A stretch of 64,000 bases of DNA. Origin: Trochalopteron elliotii (taxonomy: Eukaryota > Chordata > Aves > Passeriformes > Leiothrichidae). The stretch is taken from NCBI GenBank assembly GCA_024734555.1, contig JANPWX010000107.1, positions 1,534,673 through 1,598,672 of the forward strand. The letters run 5' to 3'. Of this stretch, positions 38,101 to 49,521 are shown piece by piece; positions within the stretch are counted from its first letter, which is position 1, and each line of letters starts with the position of its first letter. Under the pieces are notes generated by a model. The model was not told the DNA's origin. It worked only from the letters and a program-made list of their open reading frames with translations, and made no database searches. A program made the translations under genes and the position numbers.

Positions 38101-38808
38101 ACTGCAACAGTTATTGCTTATTTAAAGAGGGTCCTTACTGCACCAAAATAAGCTCCACTGAAAATCCCCAGTGCTAGCAGCAATATGGAATTCTGCTATG
38201 TGAAGGTTTACTGGCTATAAAAATTTGGCAAAATAAACACAGACATCTCCATAATCAGGAACTTTTGTTTTCTTCCCTGCTTGCTCTGGTTTTCTGTCTA
38301 AAAGCAATTATAAAGTAGAAATCTCAGCAATGATTTTACTGATCAGCTGGAGAAATTTAGATAAATTTGGCTTTTCATGGACTGCAGCTGTTGTTCTTTC
38401 TCAGTGCCTTAATGCAATTAATCATTCCAATGTGCTGGCTTAGGAATGCTACTCCAGTTTTCCTCTACCTTCTATCATTAATCCTAACAGTATGAATCCA
38501 ATTGCAAACGTTTGTTTCTTCTGTAGCATCCCACTCTTCTCCCCTCTGGTGGCTGCAGTGGTAGGGAGTTCTGATATGGAATCAGCTGCCATCTCTCTGC
38601 AGCCTTCACATGCTTTTTCTGCAACAAACTGAAGATTTTTTACCAATCTTGGCCAAAAGGTTTCTGGGATGAACAGTGCCAAGGCAGGGCATCCAACTCA
38701 CAGCAGACATTTTGGCTATGTGTTGTGAATGACCCACAATATGAGGGAAAGAGAGCAAATCCAAACCTGGCAATAAAAATCATCCTCCCTCCCAACCACC
38801 ACCAGCCC
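35114..38808. other. Unique noncoding DNA
   Basis: The longest frame outside the mapped repeats is a 154-codon minus-strand frame at 36945-37409. It overlaps a 108-codon plus-strand frame, and I recognise no domain in either. A poly-A-rich spot lies near 35745-35765. Confidence 0.5.
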
Positions 38809-38968
38809 AAAAAAAAATCAGCAAAACAAAAAAAACAAAAGAAAACCAAAAAATACATAAAACAAAATTTAAAAAAAAAACCAAAAACACACACAACAGA
38901 AGAAACCACAAACCAAACCAAAAAAAAACAAAACAAAAAAAAAAAACACACAGACCAAAAAAACAGTA
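38809..38968. repeat. A/C-rich low-complexity tract
   Basis: About 160 bases are almost entirely A and C on the plus strand (AAAACAAAA, ACCAAACC, ACACAC words), with very few G or T. The tract creates artificial Lys-rich plus-strand and Phe-rich minus-strand open frames over 38640-39010, which are not genes. The A-runs are interrupted rather than a single poly-A tail. Confidence 0.9.
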
Positions 38969-41003
38969 AAATTTTAAAGCCCAATTAGAAAAGAGTGGCC
39001 CGAGAGTCAACAGCTAGCAAATGAAATAGTTTGAATGAACTAGTTTCATAATTGAGGGTATTAATGAGGAAAAATATCTGGTAAAGTGGCACTGCCTGAT
39101 TCAAATTCAGCAATAATTCATTATTAAAGATGGTATCTAATGACCATCTAGACAAACCTCCAAGGAATAAAAACAAAGGCCCAACTCCTCCAAGAGAGTT
39201 TCTGTTGCTATTTTATTTCCTGTTATGTGATTCATTACGTGGGTCACTCCGGGTCATTGCGTGGTTTCATATCCATTTGAGAACTTCAGTTATTCTCAGT
39301 CCTACCTTTCTTGATGTGGAGGAAATAGGCTTTGTTTTCTTTGCTGCAAAACCTGATTGTTGCAACCAATTGTTTACAAAGTCTTCACAGATTTGTGTGT
39401 AATCACAAGCCAAATATTTGTGGCTTTTCTAAAACACTAGTGTAATATCCCCCCCAGCCTGTAATCCCCATACATTAGCTAGAAGTTTTATCTTCTCTAA
39501 GCAAAATTTGGGTCGTTGAGTACAGGAATATCTTGAAGCCTCCACGTCCTTCCAAGTTTCCCCATGAGAGGGAGAACAAGCCTTGCATGATTTTTCAAGT
39601 TTCAAAATTCAGGTCTAGATTTGGACTTGGAAAGAACTTCATGTAGATTTTAAAATAAAAAGCTTAAAAACTTCTTTGACTCATTATCTTAACAAATTCA
39701 CACACTAATTCCCAGTAAGAAGAAATGCAGACACACTTGAAAAAGGCATTTCTCAAGGTGCTACTGGCCCAGGCAGATGCAGGAGGAAAGGGAAATTTCA
39801 CTGGAAAGTTTTTTGAGAGGTTGTGAAAGCAGAAATTTAGATAGTTTGGATCAGATTCAGATAAAAATTAATTAGGTGAGCTGGAGCACAGGAAAGAAAA
39901 GTCTCTTAGCACAAGGGAGTGATATGAAGGAAGGCTCCCCAGCATTAACAGAGCCTGGTATGGGAAGTCCACCTTCCTGTCCACTCAATCCTGCTGAAGA
40001 TGAGGAGAAGGTGAACTTCTGAGCACTCAACATGGAGCACTGCAATTTTTGAGGATTCTCCTTCACCTTCCTTCTGCCTCTGATGGTCATCGTGGGTCCC
40101 TTACAACTGAGGATATTCTGTGATTTTCTAAATGAGTCCATTCCAGGAAGGCTAGATGCAATAGAGCATCTTAAAATATTTAACTCCACAGCTTCTCATG
40201 GATTTCACTTTTAAACTAGTGCTGCTATTAGAATCAGCTACTTTATTCTCCAAATAATAATAATATAGAAATAAATATCTGTGAGCAATAGAATGTGTGA
40301 AATCTGGTTTTCTCTAGGTTTATCATGGTCAAGTTCCCTTGTGTTTTGAAATATGCATGCTCTGATAAAAGTTCCTTCCAGTGTGGGGTATTATTAAAGG
40401 TTCTTTCACATGGAGCCTCTGGGATTTCACACACAGTGAGCTCAAGCCAGTTTTTTCCCCAGTGGAGACACATGTAAGGTCTCTCTCCTCTACCTCACTG
40501 CCTATATTTTTACAAGACACGTTGGAATAATGTAACTTTGAGGCTTTTTCCTGCCACATTTGACTGAAATTGCCTACTAGGCTTTAAATTGGAGGACAGA
40601 AGGAGGTACTTGTTCTGAGACAACTGGTCTTGGATCTTCAAGTCAGGACCAAGCTGTACTCAGGGGCTGGCACATTTCAGAATGCCTTTCCTGAAGGGAC
40701 ACTGAGCAAGACAAAGCAGTTGTGGATCAGAGACCACATTGGTGGGCTTCACCCACTGCACTCCACTAACACTGAGACAGGCCCTGAGGAAATCATGAAT
40801 CCTGTGAAAACAATCCAGGGTAAACTGTGTTTGCTCAGTCCTCCTTCAGCTGAAATATCTCCCTCCCACCACAAAGACTGCAGCAAATGCACACACAAAG
40901 GGTCACGGCCCAGCTCACAGCTGGCAAGTTTTGCTCTCTAGTTGTGCTCAAAAGGCAGCCTTCCCTCTGAAAACAAAGGCTGCAGCTTCACAGAAAACTT
41001 AAA
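38969..41003. other. Unique noncoding DNA
   Basis: Frames of 76-105 codons (39872-40189 minus, 40243-40559 minus, 40630-40941 plus) show no known domains. No repeat is recognised. Confidence 0.5.
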
Positions 41004-41049
41004 ATCCATCAATGGGACTTCTGCCCGGGCAAGGATTGCAGGCTTGGTC
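41004..41049. repeat. Arm of ancient palindromic repeat
   Basis: CAATGGGACTTCTGCCCGGG followed by CAAGGATTGCAGGCTTGG fits a recalled amniote hairpin-repeat arm of the form AATGGGAGTTTTGCCTGAGT then AAGGACTGCAGGATCAGG, with mostly transition differences. The left arm is too decayed to trace. Confidence 0.5.
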
Positions 41050-41553
41050 TGTGCCCTGTAGGTGAGTGATCCTACAGCAGCTCCCTTCCAGCATTCCTCT
41101 TTTCAAGGCACAAAAATATGAAATGTGAAAACAAACCCTTGCAGCTGCTTTCTTCATGTCCCCACTGCAGCTGCAGGGAGGGGCTTTGCAGCTCTGGGTT
41201 GCTCTAAAAGCACTTCACAAGGAGGCCAAAAGCATTTTTGTTCATTTAAAATGTTCTCAGTGGCATTATCCAATCACCAGCTGAGGAGGTGCTCAGACTG
41301 TCAGACTCTGCCTTCTAAGCCTAGCCTTCAGTCTAAGTGGGATACCTTTTCCCCCACGCGCTCTTATCCTCAATTCCATATGTTATTTTTCCTTTTAATT
41401 AGTGGGAAATACTTCTAACAGTTGTTATTTTAAAATCTTTACCTACAGTTTGGGGTTAAGTTAGACAATTGTTACAGAAGGGGAAAGATTGATCCCTGCA
41501 TGCAAGAATTCAGCAATAGAGAACAGCTTCAGCAGTAGGATTATATTATATAT
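41050..41553. other. Unique noncoding DNA
   Basis: A 97-codon plus-strand frame (41125-41418) has no known domain. Nothing else is recognised. Confidence 0.45.
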
Positions 41554-41584
41554 AATGACATAACATATTATATATTATGTCATT
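41554..41584. repeat. Short AT-rich inverted repeat
   Basis: AATGACATAA (41554-41563) and TTATGTCATT (41575-41584) are perfect 10-bp inverted repeats around an 11-base AT spacer. The repeat could form a cruciform, but such palindromes arise readily in AT-rich DNA. Confidence 0.85.
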
Positions 41585-43320
41585 TACACATTGTTTGAGA
41601 CCTTGTTTATATCACCACTGATATAAAGGGCCAAAACATACCTAAATACCATAAGAATAGGAATCAGTCACACAAAGTTCTTCCAGGCAGGTTTTTAAAT
41701 GATGGATGGTGTCACTGGGACATTCTGGGGATAATGATTTCTCCAAGTCCTGATGTAGCCTTTGTATCCTCAGAACACAGAAAATCCAACCACCAAACAA
41801 CAGCAGACTATTGCAGTAATAGAGATTATGCTCAGCTTTAATCCTGAACTTATTTTTTGGTTTCAGAACTCACTCAAAACATCAATTGAGGATAAAATCT
41901 TGAGGGAGACAGCACATGGAATCTCAGCCTCAATCAGCACCCAAGCCCATACTAACCAAGGATCTTCACAACATTGCCAAAACAAACCTTTCTGTGGCCA
42001 CAGAAGAAAGTGATGGAGCATATTTGATACGTGTGATAACCTCCCCAAACAACAGCACAAAAATGCATTGCTAAGGGTATTTTTATTCACAGATGCAGGG
42101 TAATTTAAATACACAACCTCTGTTCAGCAGAGACTGGGAAGTGTTCATTCAAAGGACTATCTAAAACTATATAAATGCAATAATTTGCAATGTTTTCTTC
42201 ACTCTGGCCATTCCTTGTATTACCAAGAGCCTGAGTTTATTCTTCCTGTCTAAACTAGTCCTGACCATCCACTCAGGGTGCAAAGTAAGTTCTGCATGAG
42301 CCAGACAAATCCAAACACAGGTCATAAAAAGCTACACATCAGAGTAGAGATCTTTTGAATGCAGCTCAGGATTTATGTCTTTAAATCATAAGATAAGTGT
42401 TTGTAAACAATGAACACACTTGCAATTGTCAGGACCAGCTAAGAAATAGGAAGGGATTATTAAATCAAATAATTTACTAGAAAAAAAAAAAATTGATTGA
42501 GCAGCTCTGATAATGACAAAGATGACCTTTGCCCCTTCTCAGGTAGATTTGATTTTTAAACCCTAAATAAAGACTTCTTCAATTTTAGCAGCTAGGAGGG
42601 AGAAGCACAAAGTCTGGAAACTTATAATTCATTGTTTCTGACTTGCTCCTTATTTCTAGAAAGACAGTAGACCTGGACACATGTAACCAGCTACACAGCT
42701 GATGGAGCAGTGATTTTCCACCTGGCACAGGGGTGAGATTTATCTTGTTAGCATATGGAAATGGCTATGGGGAAAACTTGACTTGGTTATTAGCATGAAT
42801 GAAAACCACTGCAGTTCGCTGTATTCCAAAAATACCTTTCAGTTGCTAAATTACTGAATAGAGTAAATAGTTCAGTGATGCTTTAGGTGTCTCTGCCAAC
42901 AACCCAGTGCAGCTTGATTCTTATCATCAACTTGTCTTCATCTCCTTCTGTACTGAATTCCTTACAGAATATCCTTCTGTAAGAAAAGGCAGGAAGGAGT
43001 TTGCAGAAGCAATTAGGAAAACAGTTTACTGCTCTCTTGGTCATGAACAAGGTGCCTGGAAAACACATTTTGTCTACTCCAGACCCTCCTAGGGTTAATG
43101 CATTGTTTGTTCCCCAAAGAAAAGATGTGAATATACCTCAGCTAACACAATACTCGTGAGATGTTCATTTGAGCATCCTCCCATTGAAGTTCCTTGCACA
43201 CTGTGGTCATATAGGTAGACTACATGTAGATCCTGAATGAACAACTTAATTTTGGGTTTCATGTTTAATTTCTGACAGAAAGGACAGCAAAGAAAGTCAA
43301 GGAGTAAAACTCTCTTTTAT
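41585..43320. other. Unique noncoding DNA
   Basis: Overlapping opposite-strand frames (41762-42013 and 41863-42114; 42883-43068 and 42907-43092) are typical chance pairs. No repeat is recognised apart from an A-run near 42480-42492. Confidence 0.5.
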
Positions 43321-43370
43321 GTGAGAACAGCTATTGGTTTTTTGGTTTGTTTTTTTTTTTGTGAGAACAG
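43321..43370. repeat. 10-bp direct repeat flanking a T-rich insert
   Basis: GTGAGAACAG occurs exactly at 43321-43330 and 43361-43370. The 30 bases between are T-rich and end in a run of Ts. The layout resembles a tiny insertion with a target duplication or a replication-slippage product. Confidence 0.7.
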
Positions 43371-46300
43371 TGAACCTCTGCCTACTAAGTACAACAGAAA
43401 ATGTCCAAAAACAGCGAGGAGGAATGGGTACAACACTGTGACTAGCTCTAATCCTCCTCTAGGGTTTGACTAAGCATGTAAGATTTCAGTAGTTCTACTA
43501 GGAAACATGGACATAAAGCACACAGTTATGTATTTTATGTTTCTGAGCGCTCTAAAAGATAGTAATGCACAGAAATTAGATTCTTTCCTCTTCTTTTAGA
43601 TTTAAAAAAAACAACCAAAAAAATCTACCCCGCTTCTACTGTAAGCCATCGTGTTCCTCTCTCTTGTTCATTGTCCCTTTACAAAAGCACATGGAACACA
43701 CAGATGTGGCAGTGGGTTGCAAAACCTTCTGATTCAAGAGTCTGGTTTAAAATTCTCCTTTCCACCAACACTCACATTTAGCCAGATGACTTCAAGCAGA
43801 AGGAGATGGGCCACATCTGAGCAATGCTCAAAGTTGAATGCATACACTTCAGGAGCCTACACCCAAAGGAAGGAAAAAAGAACACAAGGACAAGAAAACA
43901 GACAGGATCTCATGAGAGCTCAGAGGTAAACAGAAAGGAGGTGAGGGTTTACAGATACTTTAATGCAGTGTAGGTTGGCACTGCAAAGCCATGTCCTGTA
44001 TCAGCACAGTCTGCCTTGATTTAAAAGCAGGCAATGTTCACATTGCCAGAGCAGAAAACGTTCTTTTTCATGGGAAAAGTGATTGTTGATGCTGGCAGTT
44101 GACTGAGGCTCACGGCCAAGGGTTTAACATGGCAGCATTCTTTTGCCTTAAGTGGATTCTTGGACCCCTGCTCTGTTGCAAAAGAGGTCCGTGTGGAATA
44201 TGTGCTCTCCAGCCTAAAAATTGAGCTCTCCTCCCTCCTCTATCACAGGCAGTACCACAGACTCTTGCTTAGCTGGTTTACTAGCTGGGCCACAGCTTAG
44301 GCTCCTATCTGAATTTGATCACCTGAAATGAAAGTGTTAACACAAACTTGGAAGCAAGGCTTGTATTTTGTTATCTTTTTGCAAAGTGAGTTCTTAGTTA
44401 CGAACTGAATGTATTACAGAGAAGGAAAAGGCCACTTGGCTTAATAAACTTTCCCCCCTTTGGGGTTAGCTGGACACCACCTCCTTCAGTCTCCCACTTT
44501 CTGTAGAAATAAAATATGCCTCCTTTCCTCCTGGGCTCATTTGTAAAAGCTTGATTTAAGGACCTAACTTGGCAACGTGTTCCATATGTCTGTTACTCTA
44601 GGAGCATGCAGGCAATGGGCCAAACACAGAGCTTGTGTGATGGGCACAATCCTCCCTGCCTGCTAAAGGAGCTGTACCCCTTTTGCCTGGCTTTAATTTG
44701 CTCCAGCTCACCCCTGGCTACAGAAGAGGGCTGGGGATGAGCAAAGCTGAGTTGCATTCCCAGCTCTGCCAGAGGTTTGCCACAAGACCTGAGGGAAAAC
44801 AACCTCTTGGCTTTGTTCTGCCTCAGTTTAACACAGGCTCTAAGCCACTCATCTCCTCCAAGGGAGCTCTGTGAAGCTGAATTAATAATGGCTGCAACTA
44901 AGGCCTCCAGAAGACAGGCAAGAAATACCAAACATACTGTAAGCAAAGGGGCAGTTTAAAAATCAGGGCAGCTACATAAAAAAACTCTGCCTTGCAGAGA
45001 GTTCTTAGAAAGGGAGGATATTGAAAATCAGATTAAGTTCTGGACCAAATTCTGCAGACTCAACTTTTACAAGTACAAACTGTTTCAATGAAATCCAAGA
45101 GAATATTAACACAAATAAGAATATGCCTATGCATGAAGGTGCTTACAGGGGCAGGCTCTGCATGACTGCTCCTGACTACCTAGAGTGGAATTACAGAAAT
45201 CAAATTGGTAGAATCAGATGCTGAGAAGAAAACTGGGTAGCAGTGTGGCTTTTTGGTCCTCTGATTAATGCAGAAAGCAGAGCAGCTACAAACTCTACTG
45301 CCAGGAATTTCAGAATCTGACAGGACTGATCCTTTCCCTCAGCTTATCAATTCAGATGATTCTCTCTTAAAAAGGAGAAAAATGAGACTGGTTTGACACT
45401 GCAGTTATACCAGAGCCTGGCCCTTTTCCCACCAGCAGTGTGAGACATCTCAGATGTGCCCACCAAGAGAGGAGCAACCGTGCCAAATAATACTCCTCAT
45501 GGTTACCCCACTGTCAGGCTATCCCATGGCCTGACCTTTAACAGAGCCACCAATGGCACATTGCCATTACCTTGAAAGACATAAAATCACCTCTTAGGGT
45601 TAAACATCTTCACTTTGGACACAGGGTCAGGACTCAACTGTTATACTTCACAGATGGTTAAAAGCATGAAGGAAAGAAAAAGTTTTGCCCGGCTACAAAT
45701 TTGCTTTTTAACCCCCCCAAATAAGAGAAAGAATGTTTGCCCGGGTCCAGAACTGCTCTGCTTTGCACACTGTCTCCCCTTGCAGGGGGACCACATCCAT
45801 CATTCCTGCTTGCCTTGGCAGCACCCTGCCTCAGGTGCTGGGATTTCTCTTGTCTAACTCACAGCACTGGCTGGTAGTAAAGTGGTGTTTGGACAACACC
45901 ATCCTGCTCATTGTCACGTTCATTCACAGTGTGGTGAAGTCAAGCCCGTTGTGAACAGACTAAAAGTCGTTTCAACTGTCAGCAGGAGGATTTACACAAC
46001 TTGTTTCTCTTGCTCAAATAGTGACTGCAGGGTAAAAACAGCTGTTCAGCCAGTAGCAGCATTAGCACTTCAAACAGAGCAAGATGGGGGAAAGGAGGGG
46101 GTTAAAGAAAAATAAGTCCTATAAAGCATTTCTTTTAGGTGAAGCCACATAGATATTTACTGTAAATCCAAGAGACCAGTTTTCCCCTTTTTTTTTCCTG
46201 CACTCCCTCCCCACAGGTGGTAGATATTGGACCCTGCACATCTCCAGCAGCTGCAGCATCACTGGTGGTCTCAGACTGCCCTCTGCAGTCTACTCAACCC

Positions 46301-49300
46301 TCCACAGCCTCACAGCTGATCTTCAAGCTAAAGACCTGCCAAATCTGTCAGAAGCTGTGACATATTAAAGATACCAGAGTGTCACATATCAGGCAGATAA
46401 GGCACTAATGCTGAGCCCTGCACTCAGAGAAAGGGACAGCTCAGAGAGTCTCTCTCCACCACGACTTCTCCAGCACAAGAGATGATCTGGGGATCATTAT
46501 TCATTACCTTTTCTCCCACTGACAGGTTCCTCCTTCATCCTTAGGAAAAGAGAATGGATCACAGCTGACCTTGGCAAAGAAAAATACCCTGAGAAGAAGA
46601 AATGAGTCTCCCTCCTCACCATTCACTCCCTCTCCTGCACCCCTGACAAGTCTTTTCCCTGCCTTGGACACAAGCACAGGCCATATTTTTCAAGCAAGTG
46701 TTTATTCTGTCCCTAATTACACACCCAGATACCTTCAGGATAAACTTGGTGTTTAATAGATGGCAAATGTTTGCCTTGACCTTTAACATAGATGGCTTTG
46801 GAAAGATATCACCATGTCCTCTGATGTTCCCTCCCCATGTTTGCTTTCTGCAGTATCAGGTTATTCCTAGGTAACACAGAGGCAGATAAGAGAGGAAAGA
46901 TGCCTAAATTTTTTTCATTTTTAAGAAGAAAGGGGAAAAGACCACATATCCTGCAACACAGATTTATTGCAGGCAGCAAAACGTCCCCTAATTGGCACTC
47001 ATGAAAATTTAGTGAGGAGAAAATCCTGTAAAACCAAGCCCAAGATACCACAGGCCATAAGCAAAAGAAGGAAAAAAAAATAAGCCAACACGTGTGTGAT
47101 GTGTATTTATGTGTGTATAAATATACACACCATGTCTTCATTAAACTCAGATAAAGTTTGTACACCTTCCCCATCGTGGTTGGCAAGAGCTCATGTCCCA
47201 GAAGAATGACTTTAATCTCATTTCAGACTCAATAATATAGTGCCAGATGTTCTTGGAAATCTATTTTGCCCCTGTACATTGTGCAATTAACCTTTCAGTT
47301 TCCCAGAGATCAAATTAGAGCTGTGGAAATGCTTCCAAAGCCCTCTCTTAATGAGAGAAGCATGGGGTGTCTGAACCAACTACTGAGCCATTTTTCTAGC
47401 CCTCTGCTCCTTTGGACATGCCAGGAAGGATGTCAGGTCAGCTAGAGATGCCATCCTTTCACTTGCAGGGGGAAAAACATAAATAGTCCAGGCAAAAAGT
47501 ATTTTATCAAGTTTCTGAGGTCAGGGCTTGATAATAAGAAATTAACTTCGAGGATTTCCTTTGATTAGAGAAATTTCCTACAAATTATGGACGTATTTTT
47601 TCCAGAAATAGAAAACACAGCACTTCACCCAGAGACAAGGATGGTGGTAAAAAATTGGCCAAAAAAATTGTCAGCTGATCCAACAAGCAGATTTCTCTGT
47701 CTGCACAAATCTCTGCTGATAGCATGTCACAGAGACATGACAGTGTGGGACTGGCCCTGGGTGCCTAAAGTGGGACAAGTAATTTGTCACATCTATGGGC
47801 TCATCCTGGGGGCAGAGATGCAGCTTCTCACCTGTCCAGTTATCTCAGGATCCATTCACAGTCTGAGTGGACTTTGGGCTAGCTGAATTTTTCACTAAGC
47901 TTCGATTGAAACTTTGATTTCTGTTTTACTTTTTCAACTCTAGAGTCACTTAGTTGCTTCTGAATCCTTTTTGAGCATGAAATTACAAGGGAGCTGCTAG
48001 AAATGATAAATGTAAATGGGTTCAAAATTAAGTAAAACAATTTTTCCTACAGTGCCCAGAAGCAAACATTGAACCTGAGATAGGAGAGATTTAAAAGACC
48101 CCTAACAAGTACTTCTTAGGCAACCCAGCACATTAAATCTCTCCATCATCCCCTTAATTCCATCCTCTGGCATTTGCAGCCAGCCACAGGAAAAACTAGA
48201 AAACAAACAGAACAGTAGCAGCAGCTCAAGAGCACATAAAAGGTTGCTTAGGTCTCAGGGTTTTATTTACTCACAAGTACTGGCAGGATGTTATCCCTGT
48301 ATCTTGAGACAAGGAAAAGTGTTTATTTTAGCAAATATCTGTTGGTACTGAAATATTGACATAGCAGAACCTGCTTAAATTAAGAACTTTCACTGTAGAA
48401 CACATCAATAGAGTAGGATCTGTGCATTAAGCATAAAGATAGAACTTTAAATTTGTGAGTTAATTCAAAGTGAATTAGACAAAATAAAAGAGTTTGACTA
48501 GGAGAAAACTTTAACTTTTCAATTATAAGATGGCTTTCAGGCATGTGTGCTCCTGTTTATTTATGAAGCTGCTACTATTGTTTTAATGTAAACAGGATTC
48601 AAAGTCCACTGGCAGCTAGAAGGGGCCAGTTGAAATGATTTGAAAGAAAGCTCCTTAGAAAAGTGCTGTTCTATTCATGGAAGGAGTTCCTGCATCATGA
48701 CTGAAGTGCCATTGAAAAAATAAACAAATGTTTTTATTACAAGATGATAAAAGGGTTTGAATAGAAAAGCTGGACAGATATGAAAACAAACTTTCACATA
48801 TAAGGGCTTTTGATACACATGATTTAGTCTGGTGACAACAGGCCACACTGAGAAGTGCTGAAAGCTTATTAATATTATACAAAAGACTTTTGTTTATCAT
48901 TTGCTGGCCTGCATGGGAGTTGCAACAAGCAAGCAGCAGCATGGCTGGTGTCCTGTCTTTTGGAGCTGCATAACAAGGCAAGATTTAGAAAATACTGCTG
49001 CAGTGAACCCCTGAAATAAAGCTCTCTTTCAAAGTCAGAGGAATAATGCTGCTAATGACACAAACACAGCTCAGAGGTTTGATGCTTTGAAGGTTCAGCT
49101 CATCAGCACCCAAGAGACACAATTTTAATTTCAGCCCCAGAGGAAAAATTGCATTTCCCAGTTCAGAGCCCAGCTGTATTGATTTACTGCCCAATACACC
49201 TTTTCTCCCCCTCCTGTGGCAGGATTTAGTATCAAGTGATTCTTGTTTGAGAACTCTGAGAGCTCAGTTTTAACTGACTGAGAATGGAGCCACTGCAGGG

Positions 49301-49492
49301 TGTCCAAAGTGGAAACAGGATGTCTGTGCCTACCCCACACATATCCCAGCCTGAGGATGCCATGGGCTAAAATCCTGAGTGAATACAAGAAAGAATGGTG
49401 CCTTGGTGGATGCCCTCAGCCTTGTGTTCATCCATTTTCTATAAATACATTTTGCAGGAAGAAATAACAGTTACGTTCCTTTTTGGTCAGGG
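43371..49492. other. Unique noncoding DNA
   Basis: No gene or mobile element is recognised over about 6 kb. Frames up to 125 codons (46809-47186 minus) and 117 codons (44593-44946 minus, overlapped by two plus-strand frames) lack known domains. A CTCCCATTGAAGT word just upstream, near 43179, might be a relic of the old palindromic repeat but is too short to call. Confidence 0.5.
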
Positions 49493-49521
49493 AAAAAAAA
49501 AAAAAAAAAAAAAAAAAAAAA
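49493..49521. repeat. Poly-A tract (29 A)
   Basis: An uninterrupted run of 29 A is followed by an A/C-rich stretch. No retrogene, SINE or LINE body is recognisable to its left, so there is no support for it being a retroposon tail. Confidence 0.9.

Noticed and set aside
38640..39010. Lys-rich and Phe-rich open frames on the two strands
   Set aside because: These are translations of the A/C-rich low-complexity tract.
49493..49521. Poly-A run as the tail of a processed pseudogene
   Set aside because: No coding remnant or polyadenylation signal in proper context is found upstream, and no flanking target duplication was found.
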